Shown here piece after piece: positions 7,724 to 17,711 of a stretch of DNA of 64,000 bases. The DNA is from Streptomyces tsukubensis (GTDB lineage Bacteria; Actinomycetota; Actinomycetes; Streptomycetales; Streptomycetaceae), in assembly GCF_003932715.1 (NCBI RefSeq), contig NZ_CP020700.1, positions 5,788,501 to 5,852,500 of the forward strand, given 5' to 3'. Below the pieces are notes generated by a model. It was not told the origin of the DNA. It worked only from the letters and a program-made list of their open reading frames with translations, and did not search any database. A program made the position numbers and the translations under genes. The first letter of the stretch is position 1, and each line of letters begins with the position of its first letter.

Positions 7724-9571
7724 CTAACCTGCGCTTGAAGGGAAGAAGCCAGCACGGTCGCCTTCTTGCAGGCCGAACCGGTGGGTGCGGGCTTGGGCGA
7801 TGACATCGCGGGGAGGGTCACCGTTCTCGAAGATGATCACCTGTCCTGGGAAGGTGAGCATGTTGCGGTAGAAGTGATCAACGACGGTCGATGTCATCGG
7901 TACGTCGTCGCCTGGGGCGTCGCTCTGGGGGTCGCTGTGGGGGCCGCGGTAGGTGACGACGGGCGAGTCGAGGACGACGAGTCCGGGGTGCGGCCGGTCA
8001 TGCTCACGGCAGTAGTGGGCCAGGGCCGTGGTGAATGCGGAGTGCAGCACGGAGCGGACGCCTTTGCCCCGAGAGGCCCGCAGTCGGTTACCTGCCCTGA
8101 TCTCCATCTGGTACTGGTCGTACTCCGCGAACTCGACAGAGGGCACCTTCCACGCCTCTAGCGTGCCCTGGAGGACGTGATCAAACGCGGAGAGTACCCG
8201 GTTCGGAATGTACTCGGCGGGCCGGTGGGTGGGCGTTGCGGCTTCACCGTCCAGCTGCGACCGGCGTTCTTCCAGTTCCTCGATGCGCTGGTGAAGGTCC
8301 AGGTCACGTTCGATGGCCGAGCGGACCTCAAGATGCTGGTCCATGTCCTCACGCAGTGGGGCGAGCCGCCCTCGAGTAATGGAGATATCCGCGTCGAGGC
8401 GAGCAGCGGATGCCTTCAACTCCTCCCTGCGGCTGCTGAGTTCTTCGAACTGGCTGTGGAGGTCGCGCATGGTCGGCCGAAGGTCATCGAGGAGGGAGGT
8501 GGTCTTGGCGATCTCGGTCTCCACTGCGAGATGCAGCTGGGTCGTCTCGCGTTCGCTGTGATCGGGGTGCTGGTGTTCGGGTTCGGCGCCGCAGAAGACG
8601 CAGGTGCCGACCTTGAAGAACCCCAGGAGGTTGCCGGCTTCGGTGACCATGATGAGCCGGTCGATGTCGGAGCGGTACTGCTCTTCCAGCAGAGTGAACC
8701 GGGACATGAGGTCGCCGACCTCGGCCAGACGCACTTCTATCCCGGCCAGCCCCTCCGTGACCGACATACGTTCGGCCACGGAGTTCAAGTGCTGTTGGGT
8801 GATGGTCTCGACTGCGCGGGAGTAGCCGTCGATGGTTGTCTGCAGGCGCCGGTGCCGGTCGCGGAGTTCCTGGACGTTCTCGGAGGTACTGAGCTTGTTC
8901 TGCAGGTCGACGATGATCCGGTCGAGGAGGCCGACCTGCCCTTTGTTGACTCGGCGCTGGCCGGCGTTCATCCCGGTGGTGGCTTCGGCCTCGCCTTCCC
9001 CGGTCAGCAGCAGCCGCATGGCGGAGGCCGCTGCGGTCTTCCCACTGGCCGAGAAGGAGTGCAGGACCGGGGAGCGTTTGTCGACCATGCGGTTCTCGGG
9101 AACGACCGAGAGGTGCACCAGGTCGCTCAGGCGCAGCTCGCGCGTGCTGCCTGCGTCGTTCGTGCGGATGCGCAGGTCGTCCCATCCCAGGTGGCCCAGG
9201 AGGAACTGGGAGAGGCTGTTCTTGCTGCGCGCGGTGTGCTTGGCCGTGACGTCGAAGTCGGAGGGACGGGTGACCTGTTCCCGCAGGTCGGCCCAGTGCA
9301 CGTGGATGGCATTGCTGTCCGGGACGCGCAGCAGGGTGAGCGGGGTACCGTCGTCGAGTTCGAGGCCGAGGAGGATCTGGCTGTATCCCTCGGCTTCGGA
9401 GACGAGGTCGAGCTTGCTGCCGCCGAGCATGTACTCGATGGACTCCGCGACGAACGATTTGCCGGTGTCTGAGGCGCCGTAGACGACGGTGAGGGACGGG
9501 TCGAAGTCCACTGTGGCGAGCGGCTTGGTCGCGGAGGCGTAGGTGAGGTGTGTCAGACGCAGGTCAGCCAT
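7724..9571 (-). CDS. ABC-3C system ATPase (DUF3732, Rad50-like)
   Basis: A 615-residue ABC/SMC-type ATPase. It has Walker A GASDTGKS (32-39), a central coiled coil (about 215-440) interrupted by CVFCG (Cys324, Cys327, followed by His-rich PEHQHPDH), and a distal head. The head has a signature-like SRGKGVRS (500-507), Walker B LVVLDSPV (531-538) and QVIIFENGDPP (577-587). The hook and coiled coil recall Rad50, and the LDSP/ENGDPP pattern is that of DUF3732. In the predicted ABC-three-component systems (Krishnan, Iyer, Aravind and colleagues) this ATPase is thought to sense invading nucleic acid and license a linked effector. Its ATG overlaps the middle-component stop by 8 bases. Confidence 0.85.
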   Translation of the reverse strand: MADLRLTHLTYASATKPLATVDFDPSLTVVYGASDTGKSFVAESIEYMLGGSKLDLVSEAEGYSQILLGLELDDGTPLTLLRVPDSNAIHVHWADLREQVTRPSDFDVTAKHTARSKNSLSQFLLGHLGWDDLRIRTNDAGSTRELRLSDLVHLSVVPENRMVDKRSPVLHSFSASGKTAAASAMRLLLTGEGEAEATTGMNAGQRRVNKGQVGLLDRIIVDLQNKLSTSENVQELRDRHRRLQTTIDGYSRAVETITQQHLNSVAERMSVTEGLAGIEVRLAEVGDLMSRFTLLEEQYRSDIDRLIMVTEAGNLLGFFKVGTCVFCGAEPEHQHPDHSERETTQLHLAVETEIAKTTSLLDDLRPTMRDLHSQFEELSSRREELKASAARLDADISITRGRLAPLREDMDQHLEVRSAIERDLDLHQRIEELEERRSQLDGEAATPTHRPAEYIPNRVLSAFDHVLQGTLEAWKVPSVEFAEYDQYQMEIRAGNRLRASRGKGVRSVLHSAFTTALAHYCREHDRPHPGLVVLDSPVVTYRGPHSDPQSDAPGDDVPMTSTVVDHFYRNMLTFPGQVIIFENGDPPRDVIAQARTHRFGLQEGDRAGFFPSSAG

Positions 9572-10025
9572 GGCCGGCCCCTTCGGATGCGGAGCCTGTT
9601 GCGGCGCGGTTGATGATCTGATGGGTCACGCTGCGGGCGTGCGCGGGGGAGGCGTAGTGGCGGAGAGCCCACTCGGCGCGTTCGCGCAGCGATGCGATGT
9701 ATGGGGCTTCCAGCACTTCGATGAAGGTGGGGCCGTTTTCCGTTGCCGCGTACATGAGGCCGTCGTCGCTGCTGACGATGTCGGCCAGCCCGGCCCGGAT
9801 CAGCACGAGAAGACCTTGTTCGAGGAGTTCTCGCTTCCTGCCGAGCTCGCCCTCCCGGGTCGGCAGGTCGGGATGGAGGCTGCGCGGGCCGCCGAACTCG
9901 CCGCTGTGGAGTACGAGGTAGTCCAGAGCGACGAGCTGTGCGAGGTCCAAGGGCTGGGGGTGGCTCTCGGCCAGGAGGACAAGGGCGCGCACGCCGACCT
10001 CGAGTGGGCTGTTGAGCGGGGTCAC
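9564..10025 (-). CDS. ABC-3C system middle component
   Basis: A 153-residue protein (MTPLNSPLEVGVRALVLL...). It has an alpha-helical, winged-helix-like composition with LDYLVLHSGEFGGPRSLHP near the middle, the pattern I associate with middle component 2 (MC2) of ABC-3C systems. I chose GTG 10025 because it overlaps the effector stop as GTGA. The gene in turn overlaps the ATPase start by 8 bp, so all three are translationally coupled. The middle component is proposed to bridge ATPase and effector. The subfamily number is tentative; the three-gene context is the stronger evidence. Confidence 0.8.
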   Translation of the reverse strand: MTPLNSPLEVGVRALVLLAESHPQPLDLAQLVALDYLVLHSGEFGGPRSLHPDLPTREGELGRKRELLEQGLLVLIRAGLADIVSSDDGLMYAATENGPTFIEVLEAPYIASLRERAEWALRHYASPAHARSVTHQIINRAATGSASEGAGHG

Positions 10026-11122
10026 TGTTCTCCCTCCCGGCACCAGATAAGGCGGTTGTCGTTGGCCAGGTGGTGACAGACCCCCTTGCGGACCTCCGGT
10101 CCCACGTAGGGCTTGAGGACCGTCTCGGTCACCTCCACGGTGCCCGCGCAGATCGTGACGGCTGCGTGCCGTTCCCAGCCATTCGGATGGGCCCGCTCCG
10201 CCTCCTCCACGACAATCGTGTAGACATCCTCTTTAACCTGGTCAAAGTAGTCTGATGTGGTCGAATCCCGCGCGAAAACGCGCACCGACTCTGCGGCGAA
10301 GAAGGCCACCCGCTGCCGCAGAAGATGCCCCTTGGCCTCGGCTACGTCGTCGACCTGCTCCAGACTGTCTATCTTGTCCGGGAACCGCTCCCGGTAGACA
10401 TCGACGAGGCGCTGCACATACCGTGCCTCGTCGTGCCGGGGCAGCTCGGGAGGAGTCAGCTTCATCGGCCCGCTCGCCGGCGGAACGTGCGGGAATCGCG
10501 CGAGCCAGTGCGGCGTGGTCATGTGCTCTTCGAGCACCTGATCGAGATCGATGCACGAGAACATGCCGAAGTCGGTGCCTTCCGCCAGCTCCACGACTCT
10601 ACGGCGCTCGTCATCATCGAGTTTGGCCACGAGCTTGTCCTTGGTCGTGGACAGGTCCTCCAGGAACTTCGCCCGGCACTCGGACGGCTTCGAGATGAGG
10701 CGCTTCAGGCTGACAGCGAAGGTGAGAGCAACGAAGACGTAGCGGCTGGGGACGGTGAAGTGACCGGCCGCGGCGGCCACGAACATCTTCCGCATCTCCT
10801 GGGCCGCAATGGCCCAAGTCAGATCCCGCGCGTACTGCTTGCACTGGTAGTTGTGCCATTCCCCCTCCAGCTTCGCCTGCGTCAGGAAGCCAGCCACGTC
10901 GATACCGTGGTCCCCCGACCCTCCCTGCCGTTCAACGAGGTCGTACTTCACCCCCTGCGTCGGCACCCATTCCTTCACGAACTCCTCGAACTCAGTGGGG
11001 TCGTACAGGAGAGTGACCGTCTGCTTCGGCGTCGCCATCCTCGGCATGCTTAGCCTAGGCGGCAGCACTGTCAGTGCCCGCGGCTCCTCGCCCCCCGGCT
11101 GGCCGTCATGCTGGCTCGTCAC
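10022..11122 (-). CDS. ABC-3C system effector: Mrr-like nuclease with ABC-3C C-terminal domain
   Basis: A 366-residue protein heading the three-gene operon. The N-terminal domain (about 35-190) has the Mrr/restriction-endonuclease signature GGSGDHGIDVAGF (Asp75) followed by YQCKQYA (Gln93, Lys95). The region from about 215, starting ELPRHDEARYVQRLVDVY, matches the helical C-terminal domains that tether ABC-3C effectors to the middle component (possibly type CTD10; unverified). The start is GTG 11122, behind an AAGGGGGGA ribosome site; ATGs at codons 26 and 29 are alternatives. Predicted role: DNA cleavage released when the ATPase detects foreign DNA. Confidence 0.8.
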   Translation of the reverse strand: MTSQHDGQPGGEEPRALTVLPPRLSMPRMATPKQTVTLLYDPTEFEEFVKEWVPTQGVKYDLVERQGGSGDHGIDVAGFLTQAKLEGEWHNYQCKQYARDLTWAIAAQEMRKMFVAAAAGHFTVPSRYVFVALTFAVSLKRLISKPSECRAKFLEDLSTTKDKLVAKLDDDERRRVVELAEGTDFGMFSCIDLDQVLEEHMTTPHWLARFPHVPPASGPMKLTPPELPRHDEARYVQRLVDVYRERFPDKIDSLEQVDDVAEAKGHLLRQRVAFFAAESVRVFARDSTTSDYFDQVKEDVYTIVVEEAERAHPNGWERHAAVTICAGTVEVTETVLKPYVGPEVRKGVCHHLANDNRLIWCREGEQ

Positions 11123-11526
11123 GCCATCCCCCCTTGCTGCGCTTGGCGATCTCCACAGATATCACCGGGACGGAGCCACATCCAGACCCGAACAGCGGCG
11201 CGAACTGCTGCATGGTCGGGTTCGTTCGCCAATAAGCCGCGACCGGCAGTGCTCTGGCCTCCAGCGGAAGGCTCCAGGCTGGCCACTGCAGATCGCGTCC
11301 GCATCCCCGCCGCTCAGCCGTCGTCGGCTTCCTGAAGGCGCACACAGGCTCAGCTCGGAGAGCGGGGCTGTCCACGACGACTCGAATGCCGTCGTCACAC
11401 CAGCCACATCAAGATCATTGCATCAGGGCCAGGCAGAGCGTCCCGTCCCAGCTCTGGCAGCGGACGCGACCTCCACCTTCCGAGGGACTGGGGCCCTGCC
11501 CTGGGCCATCCGGAAGACTGCTTGCG

Positions 11527-11613
11527 CAGGGATTTCCCAGGGACTTTTCAGGGACTTTCACGCTTGCCCCAGGGCTAATCCAGGGACATTCCACCGTGCA
11601 AGCAGGGAAGGCC
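11527..11613 (+). repeat. Phased 11-bp direct repeats, consensus CAGGGAnTTTC
   Basis: Units begin at 11527, 11538, 11549, 11570, 11581 and 11603 (CAGGGATTTCC, CAGGGACTTTT, CAGGGACTTTC, CAGGGCTAATC, CAGGGACATTC, CAGGGAAGGCC). Spacing is 11, 11, 21, 11 and 22 bp, so all units fall on one face of the helix with two positions skipped. Such arrays serve as protein-binding arms or iterons. The last unit overlaps the sdaA terminator stem. Confidence 0.65.
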
Positions 11614-11652
11614 CTGACAGCGCTGAAAGACACAAAAGCACTGGTCAGGGCC
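11610..11652 (-). terminator. sdaA terminator hairpin
   Basis: GGCCCTGAC (11610-11618) and GTCAGGGCC (11644-11652) form a perfect 9-bp stem that starts 8 bases past the sdaA stop codon. On the minus strand the loop contains short T-runs, with TTCCCTG beyond the stem. Confidence 0.65.
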
Positions 11653-11659
11653 TATTTCA

Positions 11660-13027
<1,368 letters not shown>

Positions 13028-13182
13028 GTGAAACTCCTGAGGGTGGGGAGACGCCGTTGTCTGCCACGGTGCGGTGGTGCGGGTGGGGCAGGGGTGAGGC
13101 TCTGGGGAAAGGGCGGTCGGAGGTGCGGAGCGCGGCGGGGGCACCGGCTCACCTTTCAGTGTGCGCGATGCCCCCGATGTCC

Positions 13183-13194
13183 GTACGATCGTAC
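13183..13194. promoter_or_regulatory. Palindrome, candidate operator upstream of sdaA
   Basis: GTACGATCGTAC is a perfect 12-bp palindrome. It is followed four bases later by GTACGAATAC, a second partial copy. It sits in the 184-bp glyA-sdaA gap, about 155 bp before the sdaA start, in otherwise GC-rich DNA. The binding protein is unknown. Confidence 0.35.
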
Positions 13195-13211
13195 AAAAGT
13201 ACGAATACGGG

Positions 13212-14474
13212 TTACTTCAGGCCGGGGTAGAGCGGGTGCTTGTCCGCCAGGGCCGTGACCCGGCCGCGCAGGGCCTCGGCGTCGTACCCGGGCTTCAGCG
13301 TCTCCGCGATGATGTCGGCGACCTCGCGGAAGTCGTCCGCCCCGAAACCGCGGGTGGCCAGGGCGGGCGTGCCGATCCGCAGACCCGAGGTGACCATCGG
13401 CGGCCGCGGGTCGTTCGGGATCGCGTTCCGGTTGACCGTGATGCCGACCTCGTGGAGCCGGTCCTCCGCCTGCTGTCCGTCCAGCTCCGAGTGGCGCAGG
13501 TCGACCAGGACCAGATGGACGTCGGTGCCGCCGGACAGGACGGAGACCCCGTGCTCGGTGACGTCCGCCTTCACCAGGCGCTCGGCCAGGATCTTGGCGC
13601 CGTCCAGGGTGCGCTGCTGGCGCTCCTTGAACTCCTCGGAGGCCGCGACCTTGAAGGAGACCGCCTTCGCGGCGACGACATGCTCCAGCGGGCCGCCCTG
13701 CTGACCCGGGAAGACCGCGGAGTTGATCTTCTTGGCCAGTTCGGCCGTGGAGAGGATCACACCGCCGCGGGGGCCGCCCAGCGTCTTGTGCGTGGTCGTG
13801 GTCACGACATGGGCGTGCGGCACCGGGTTCGGGTGCAGCCCGGCCGCGACCAGGCCCGCGAAGTGGGCCATGTCGACCATCAGATAGGCGCCGACCTCGT
13901 CCGCGATCCGGCGGAAGGCGGCGAAGTCGAGCTGCCGCGGATAGGCGGACCAGCCCGCGACGATCAGCTTGGGCCGGGACTCCTTGGCCAGCTTCTCGAC
14001 CTCGGTCATGTCCACCTGGCCGGTGGCGTCGTCCACGTGGTACGCGACCACGTTGTAGAGCTTGCCCGAGAAGTTGATCTTCATGCCGTGGGTGAGGTGC
14101 CCGCCGTGCGCGAGGTTCAGACCCATGATCGTGTCGCCGGGCTTCAGCAGGGCGAACATCGCCGCCGCGTTGGCCTGCGCGCCCGAGTGGGGCTGGACAT
14201 TGGCGTGCTCGGCGCCGAACAGCGCCTTGACCCGGTCGATGGCGATCTGCTCGACCACGTCGACGTGCTCGCAGCCGCCGTAGTAACGGCGGCCGGGGTA
14301 GCCCTCGGCGTACTTGTTGGTGAGGACCGAACCCTGGGCCTCCATCACCGCGACCGGTGCGAAGTTCTCGGAGGCGATCATCTCCAGCGTGGACTGCTGG
14401 CGGTGGAGCTCGGCGTCGACGGCGGCGGCGACATCCGGGTCCAGCTCGTGGAGAGGGGTATTGAGAAGCGACAT
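13212..14474 (-). CDS. glyA: Serine hydroxymethyltransferase
   Basis: A 420-residue PLP enzyme interconverting serine and glycine with tetrahydrofolate. The PLP lysine is Lys230 in [14 protein letters not shown]. The Asp201/His204 pair (VDMAHFAG) stacks on the cofactor, and the N-terminal SENFAP and [13 protein letters not shown] folate/substrate segments are present. The length is standard. The start is ATG 14474, only 20 bases from the gcvH stop, so the two are co-transcribed. In this operon it feeds glycine to, or takes methylene-THF from, the cleavage system encoded upstream. Confidence 0.98.
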   Translation of the reverse strand: MSLLNTPLHELDPDVAAAVDAELHRQQSTLEMIASENFAPVAVMEAQGSVLTNKYAEGYPGRRYYGGCEHVDVVEQIAIDRVKALFGAEHANVQPHSGAQANAAAMFALLKPGDTIMGLNLAHGGHLTHGMKINFSGKLYNVVAYHVDDATGQVDMTEVEKLAKESRPKLIVAGWSAYPRQLDFAAFRRIADEVGAYLMVDMAHFAGLVAAGLHPNPVPHAHVVTTTTHKTLGGPRGGVILSTAELAKKINSAVFPGQQGGPLEHVVAAKAVSFKVAASEEFKERQQRTLDGAKILAERLVKADVTEHGVSVLSGGTDVHLVLVDLRHSELDGQQAEDRLHEVGITVNRNAIPNDPRPPMVTSGLRIGTPALATRGFGADDFREVADIIAETLKPGYDAEALRGRVTALADKHPLYPGLK

Positions 14475-14494
14475 ATCGGTAGGTATCCCTGTCG

Positions 14495-14872
14495 TCAGCT
14501 CTTGGTGAACTCGGCGTACTCGTCGGCGGAGAGCAGATCGTCCGGCTCCTCCGCCACGCGCACCTTGAACAGCCAGCCGCCCTCGAAGGGCGCGCTGTTC
14601 ACCAGCGAGGGGTCGTCCACGACGTCCTGGTTGATCTCCGTGACCTCGCCCGACACCGGGGAGTACAGGTCACTGACGGACTTCGTGGACTCCAGCTCGC
14701 CGCAGGACTCGCCCGCGGAGACCTGCGCGCCCACTTCGGGAAGCTGTGCGAACACGACATCACCCAGTGCGTTGGCCGCGAACTCGGTGATCCCGACCGT
14801 CGACACGCCGTCCTCGGCGGCCGTCAGCCACTCGTGCTCCTTGCTGTAGCGAAGCTGCTGGGGGTTGCTCAT
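14495..14872 (-). CDS. gcvH: Glycine cleavage system H protein
   Basis: A 125-residue lipoyl carrier. The lipoylated lysine is Lys64 in [11 protein letters not shown]. The fold motif KEHEWL near residue 11 and the C-terminal GGWLFKV are typical. The start is ATG 14872, with AGGAG about ten bases upstream. It shuttles the aminomethyl group from P protein to T protein. The gcvP gene is not in this window; gcvT lies 158 bp upstream and glyA directly downstream. Confidence 0.97.
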   Translation of the reverse strand: MSNPQQLRYSKEHEWLTAAEDGVSTVGITEFAANALGDVVFAQLPEVGAQVSAGESCGELESTKSVSDLYSPVSGEVTEINQDVVDDPSLVNSAPFEGGWLFKVRVAEEPDDLLSADEYAEFTKS

Positions 14873-15030
14873 GGGGTGAATTCTCCTGTACGCGGACGGT
14901 GCGGATGAACGGACCCGGACCGTGGCGACGTGCATCTGGTCACGTACGGCGTCCGGGCGGCCATGGGGCGGGGAAACAGGGAAAGACGGATGAGGCAGAA
15001 AGAATGAAGAGGAGAGGAGGCGCGGGTGGG

Positions 15031-16146
15031 TTACTTCTGCCGGCGGTAGAAGGGGAGCGCCACGACCTCGTACGGCTCGTGCGCACCGCGGATGTCGACC
15101 CCGACCCCGGCGGTCCCGGGCGCGGCGTGCGCGGCGTCCACGTACGCCATGGCGATCGGCTTGCCGAGGGTGGGGGAGGGGGCGCCGGAGGTGACCTCGC
15201 CGATCACCGCGCCGTCCGCCACCACCGGATATCCGGCGCGCGGCACCCGGCGGCCCTGGGCGACCAGTCCGACGAGGGTACGCGGCGGGGTGCCCGCGGC
15301 CCGCTCGGCGGCGGCCTCCAGCGCCTTGCGCCCGACGAAGTCGCCCTCCTTCTCGAACTTGACCACCCGGCCGAGACCGGCGTCGAAGGGGGTGAGCGCG
15401 GTCGTCAGCTCGTGCCCGTACAGCGGCATCCCCGCCTCCAGGCGCAGCGTGTCCCGGCAGGACAGACCGCAGGGCACCAGGCCCGCGTCCGCGCCCGCCT
15501 CGGTCAGCGCCCGCCACAGGCCCTCCGCGTGCTCGGGCGCCACGAAGAGTTCGAAGCCGTCCTCACCGGTGTAGCCCGTGCGGGCGATCAGCGCCGGAAC
15601 CCCGGCGACCGTGCCCGGCAGGCCCGCGTAGTACTTCAGCCCGTCGAGGTCGGCGTCCGTGACGGACTTCAGGATTCCGGGGGCCTCGGGGCCCTGGACG
15701 GCGATCAGCGCATAGGCGTCGCGGTCGTCGCGCACCTCCGCGTCGAAGCCCGCGGACCGCTCGGTCAGCGCGTCCAGCACGGTCTGGGCGTTGCCCGCGT
15801 TCGCCACGACCAGATACTCCGTGTCACCGGTCCGGTACACAATGAGATCGTCGAGGATGCCGCCGTCCTCGCGGCAGATCATCGTGTAGCGGGCGCGGCC
15901 GGGGCCGACCGTCGAGATGTTGCCGACCAGCGCGTAGTCCAGCAGGGCGACGGCCTGAGGGCCGGACACGGTGATCTCGCCCATGTGGGAGAGGTCGAAG
16001 AGCCCGGCCCGGGTGCGTACGGCCTGGTGCTCCTCGCGCTCACTGGCGTACCGCAGCGGCATGTCCCAGCCCGCGAAGTCGGTCATGGTCGCACCCAGGG
16101 AGCGGTGCAGGGCGTCGAGGGCGGTACGGCGGGGGGCAGTGCTCAT
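15031..16146 (-). CDS. gcvT: Glycine cleavage system aminomethyltransferase (T protein)
   Basis: A 371-residue protein that transfers the methylene group from H-protein-bound aminomethyl to tetrahydrofolate, releasing ammonia. Conserved segments include [13 protein letters not shown] near the N-terminus, [10 protein letters not shown], the mid-protein [14 protein letters not shown], and the C-terminal [10 protein letters not shown]. The start is ATG 16146, with GGGAGAA upstream. It is the first gene of gcvT-gcvH-glyA(-sdaA), and its 5' leader carries the tandem glycine riboswitch, so expression should rise with glycine. Confidence 0.97.
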   Translation of the reverse strand: MSTAPRRTALDALHRSLGATMTDFAGWDMPLRYASEREEHQAVRTRAGLFDLSHMGEITVSGPQAVALLDYALVGNISTVGPGRARYTMICREDGGILDDLIVYRTGDTEYLVVANAGNAQTVLDALTERSAGFDAEVRDDRDAYALIAVQGPEAPGILKSVTDADLDGLKYYAGLPGTVAGVPALIARTGYTGEDGFELFVAPEHAEGLWRALTEAGADAGLVPCGLSCRDTLRLEAGMPLYGHELTTALTPFDAGLGRVVKFEKEGDFVGRKALEAAAERAAGTPPRTLVGLVAQGRRVPRAGYPVVADGAVIGEVTSGAPSPTLGKPIAMAYVDAAHAAPGTAGVGVDIRGAHEPYEVVALPFYRRQK

Positions 16147-16194
16147 GAACGGGTTCTCCCAGGCATGACGGATTCCATGACGACGAGGACGTTC

Positions 16195-16405
16195 CTCCCC
16201 ATCTGTCATCGGAACCTGAGAGGTTCGTCGCGACCCCGCGTACGGATGGACGTACGGACGGGAGGGCGCGACTTGCACCTTGGGTGGGGCCGGCGATGCG
16301 GCCCGCTTTTCAGATCTGCCTCATCGCACGCGGTACGGGGCCTGAGAGATTCAAGGGAGGAACTTGCTCCTTCGGCGCCCGGAGTCGTGCTCCGGGTCTC
16401 TCCCG
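16195..16405 (-). ncRNA. Tandem glycine riboswitch in the gcvT leader
   Basis: On the minus strand the leader begins GGGAGAGACCC (16404 downwards). It has the aptamer core GCGCCGAAGGAGCAA and the closing CTCTCAGGCC. A second aptamer follows, with CCAAGGTGCAAG as a variant core, a long variable stem (GTCGCG / CGCGAC), and CCTCTCAGGTTCC then GACAGATGGGGAGG at its 3' end. These are the hallmark elements of paired glycine aptamers, ending about 50 bases before gcvT. The second core deviates from the usual CCGAAGG. Confidence 0.9.
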
Positions 16406-16813
16406 CGCGGATTCGAACGGCCGGTATGCAGTTGGCGCGCACATCATTGCACGCAGAACGGGAAGTGCGGGAGCCCCGGCCCGGTTGTTCTCGATACGGG
16501 GACGCCCGGGGGACGGCTCTAGGGCTTGTGGAGACGGCTGGTCACGGGCGCGCGGCGGGAGCGGCGCGCGGACGGGCGCACGACAGCGGGGAACCGCTAC
16601 GGGTGTGACACCGGTCTTACCGGGGAAAACGGCGCTGTGCGGGGCGAAGCCGGGAGAAACGCACGACACGACAGGAGGAACGTGAGACGGATTCGAGGAG
16701 CAACACGGGAAATGCCGGAAAAATCGCTTGCATCTCATTACCATTTCTTTACGGTCCGTTGATGCTCCATGGGCATGTGTGTGGGTGACCCGACCATGGG
16801 GGAGGAGGGTGTG

Positions 16814-17605
16814 ATGACGTTGCAGCGCTCCAGCGCCTACGCCACGACCGCGGGGGTGCCCGCACAGCCGGCAGCGCCCGTGCGGGAGCGGGTGGGCGCG
16901 CACGCACCGCCCGTGCTGCGCGATCTCCGGGGCCGCGCGGGCCGCGGGCCGCGGGCGCTCACGTTCGCGGCGGGCGATCTCGTGGTGGTCTCCGGGCTGC
17001 CCGGCAGCGGAAAGTCCACCCTGATCAAAAGGGCGGTCGCCGCGGCGGGAGCCCGCCCGGCCGCCGGTTCCGGTTCGGGTTCCGTTTCCCCGGGCGGACC
17101 GGACGCTCCGGAGGGATCCGATACCGGGGCCGGTCCCGGTATCGCGACGGAAGCCGGTCCGGCCTGCGGAATCGACTCCCAGGACACCCGGGACCGCTGG
17201 GACGCGGCCGTGCCCCGCCTCCTCCCGTACGCCCTCTACCGCCCCTTCGTCCGCCTCGCCCACTACGCCGGGCTGCGCCGGGCGCTCCGGTCCGGCCGGT
17301 CCGTCGTGGTCCACGACTGCGGCACCCAGGCCTGGGTCCGGCGCTGGCTGGCCCGCGAGGCCCGCCGCAGAGGCACCGGACTCCATCTGATGCTGCTCGA
17401 CGTCCCGCCCGAGGTGGCCCGCCAGGGCCAGCGGGAGCGCGGCCGCGGGGTGTCCGGATACGCCTTCGCCCGCCACCGGCGGGCCGCGGGCCGGCTGATC
17501 GCCGACGCCGAGGCCGGCCGGGCCCCGGCCGGCTGCGCGTCCGTGATCCTGCTGGACCGCCCCGCCGCGACTGCGCTCGACCGGATCGGCTTCACCGCGG
17601 GCTGA
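16814..17605 (+). CDS. P-loop ATPase / kinase-like protein
   Basis: A 263-residue protein. Walker A is GLPGSGKST, about residue 60, in VVVSGLPGSGKSTLIKR. A Gly/Pro/Glu-rich low-complexity insert of about 45 residues follows, then a kinase-like lid region (RRWLAREARRRGTGLHLMLLDVPPEVARQGQ). The shape resembles small AAA-type or zeta-toxin/APS-kinase-like nucleotide kinases that phosphorylate a small substrate, but no substrate motif is recognisable. I chose ATG 16814 because GGAGGAGGG lies just upstream; GTG 16811 or ATG 16769 would extend it. It is transcribed divergently from the riboswitch operon. Confidence 0.75.
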   Translation: MTLQRSSAYATTAGVPAQPAAPVRERVGAHAPPVLRDLRGRAGRGPRALTFAAGDLVVVSGLPGSGKSTLIKRAVAAAGARPAAGSGSGSVSPGGPDAPEGSDTGAGPGIATEAGPACGIDSQDTRDRWDAAVPRLLPYALYRPFVRLAHYAGLRRALRSGRSVVVHDCGTQAWVRRWLAREARRRGTGLHLMLLDVPPEVARQGQRERGRGVSGYAFARHRRAAGRLIADAEAGRAPAGCASVILLDRPAATALDRIGFTAG

Positions 17606-17711
17606 CCCGCCCGGAGCCCTCTTCCGCCGCCCGTACCTCGTTCCCGTACCACTAGAGTCGTCGGCACACCGAGCGGGGACCCGGGGGGCCGGGGGGAGAG
17701 GGCGAACAGGG

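Larger units (their letters stand above)
11123..11659. other. Boundary region between accessory block and core chromosome
   Basis: A 537-bp gap without a supported gene. The first 400 bp hold only short overlapping frames without ribosome sites. The right part contains the phased CAGGGA repeats and the sdaA terminator. This is where acquired DNA meets conserved chromosomal order. Confidence 0.5.

Noticed and set aside
7541..7738. Cys-rich 65-codon plus-strand frame
   Set aside because: It has a TTG start, no ribosome site and overlaps the 3' end of the ATPase gene on the other strand.
11123..11526. tRNA 3' end or integrase gene marking the element boundary
   Set aside because: I found no cloverleaf, tRNA-like 3' end or recombinase motif here; only the repeats further right remain suggestive.
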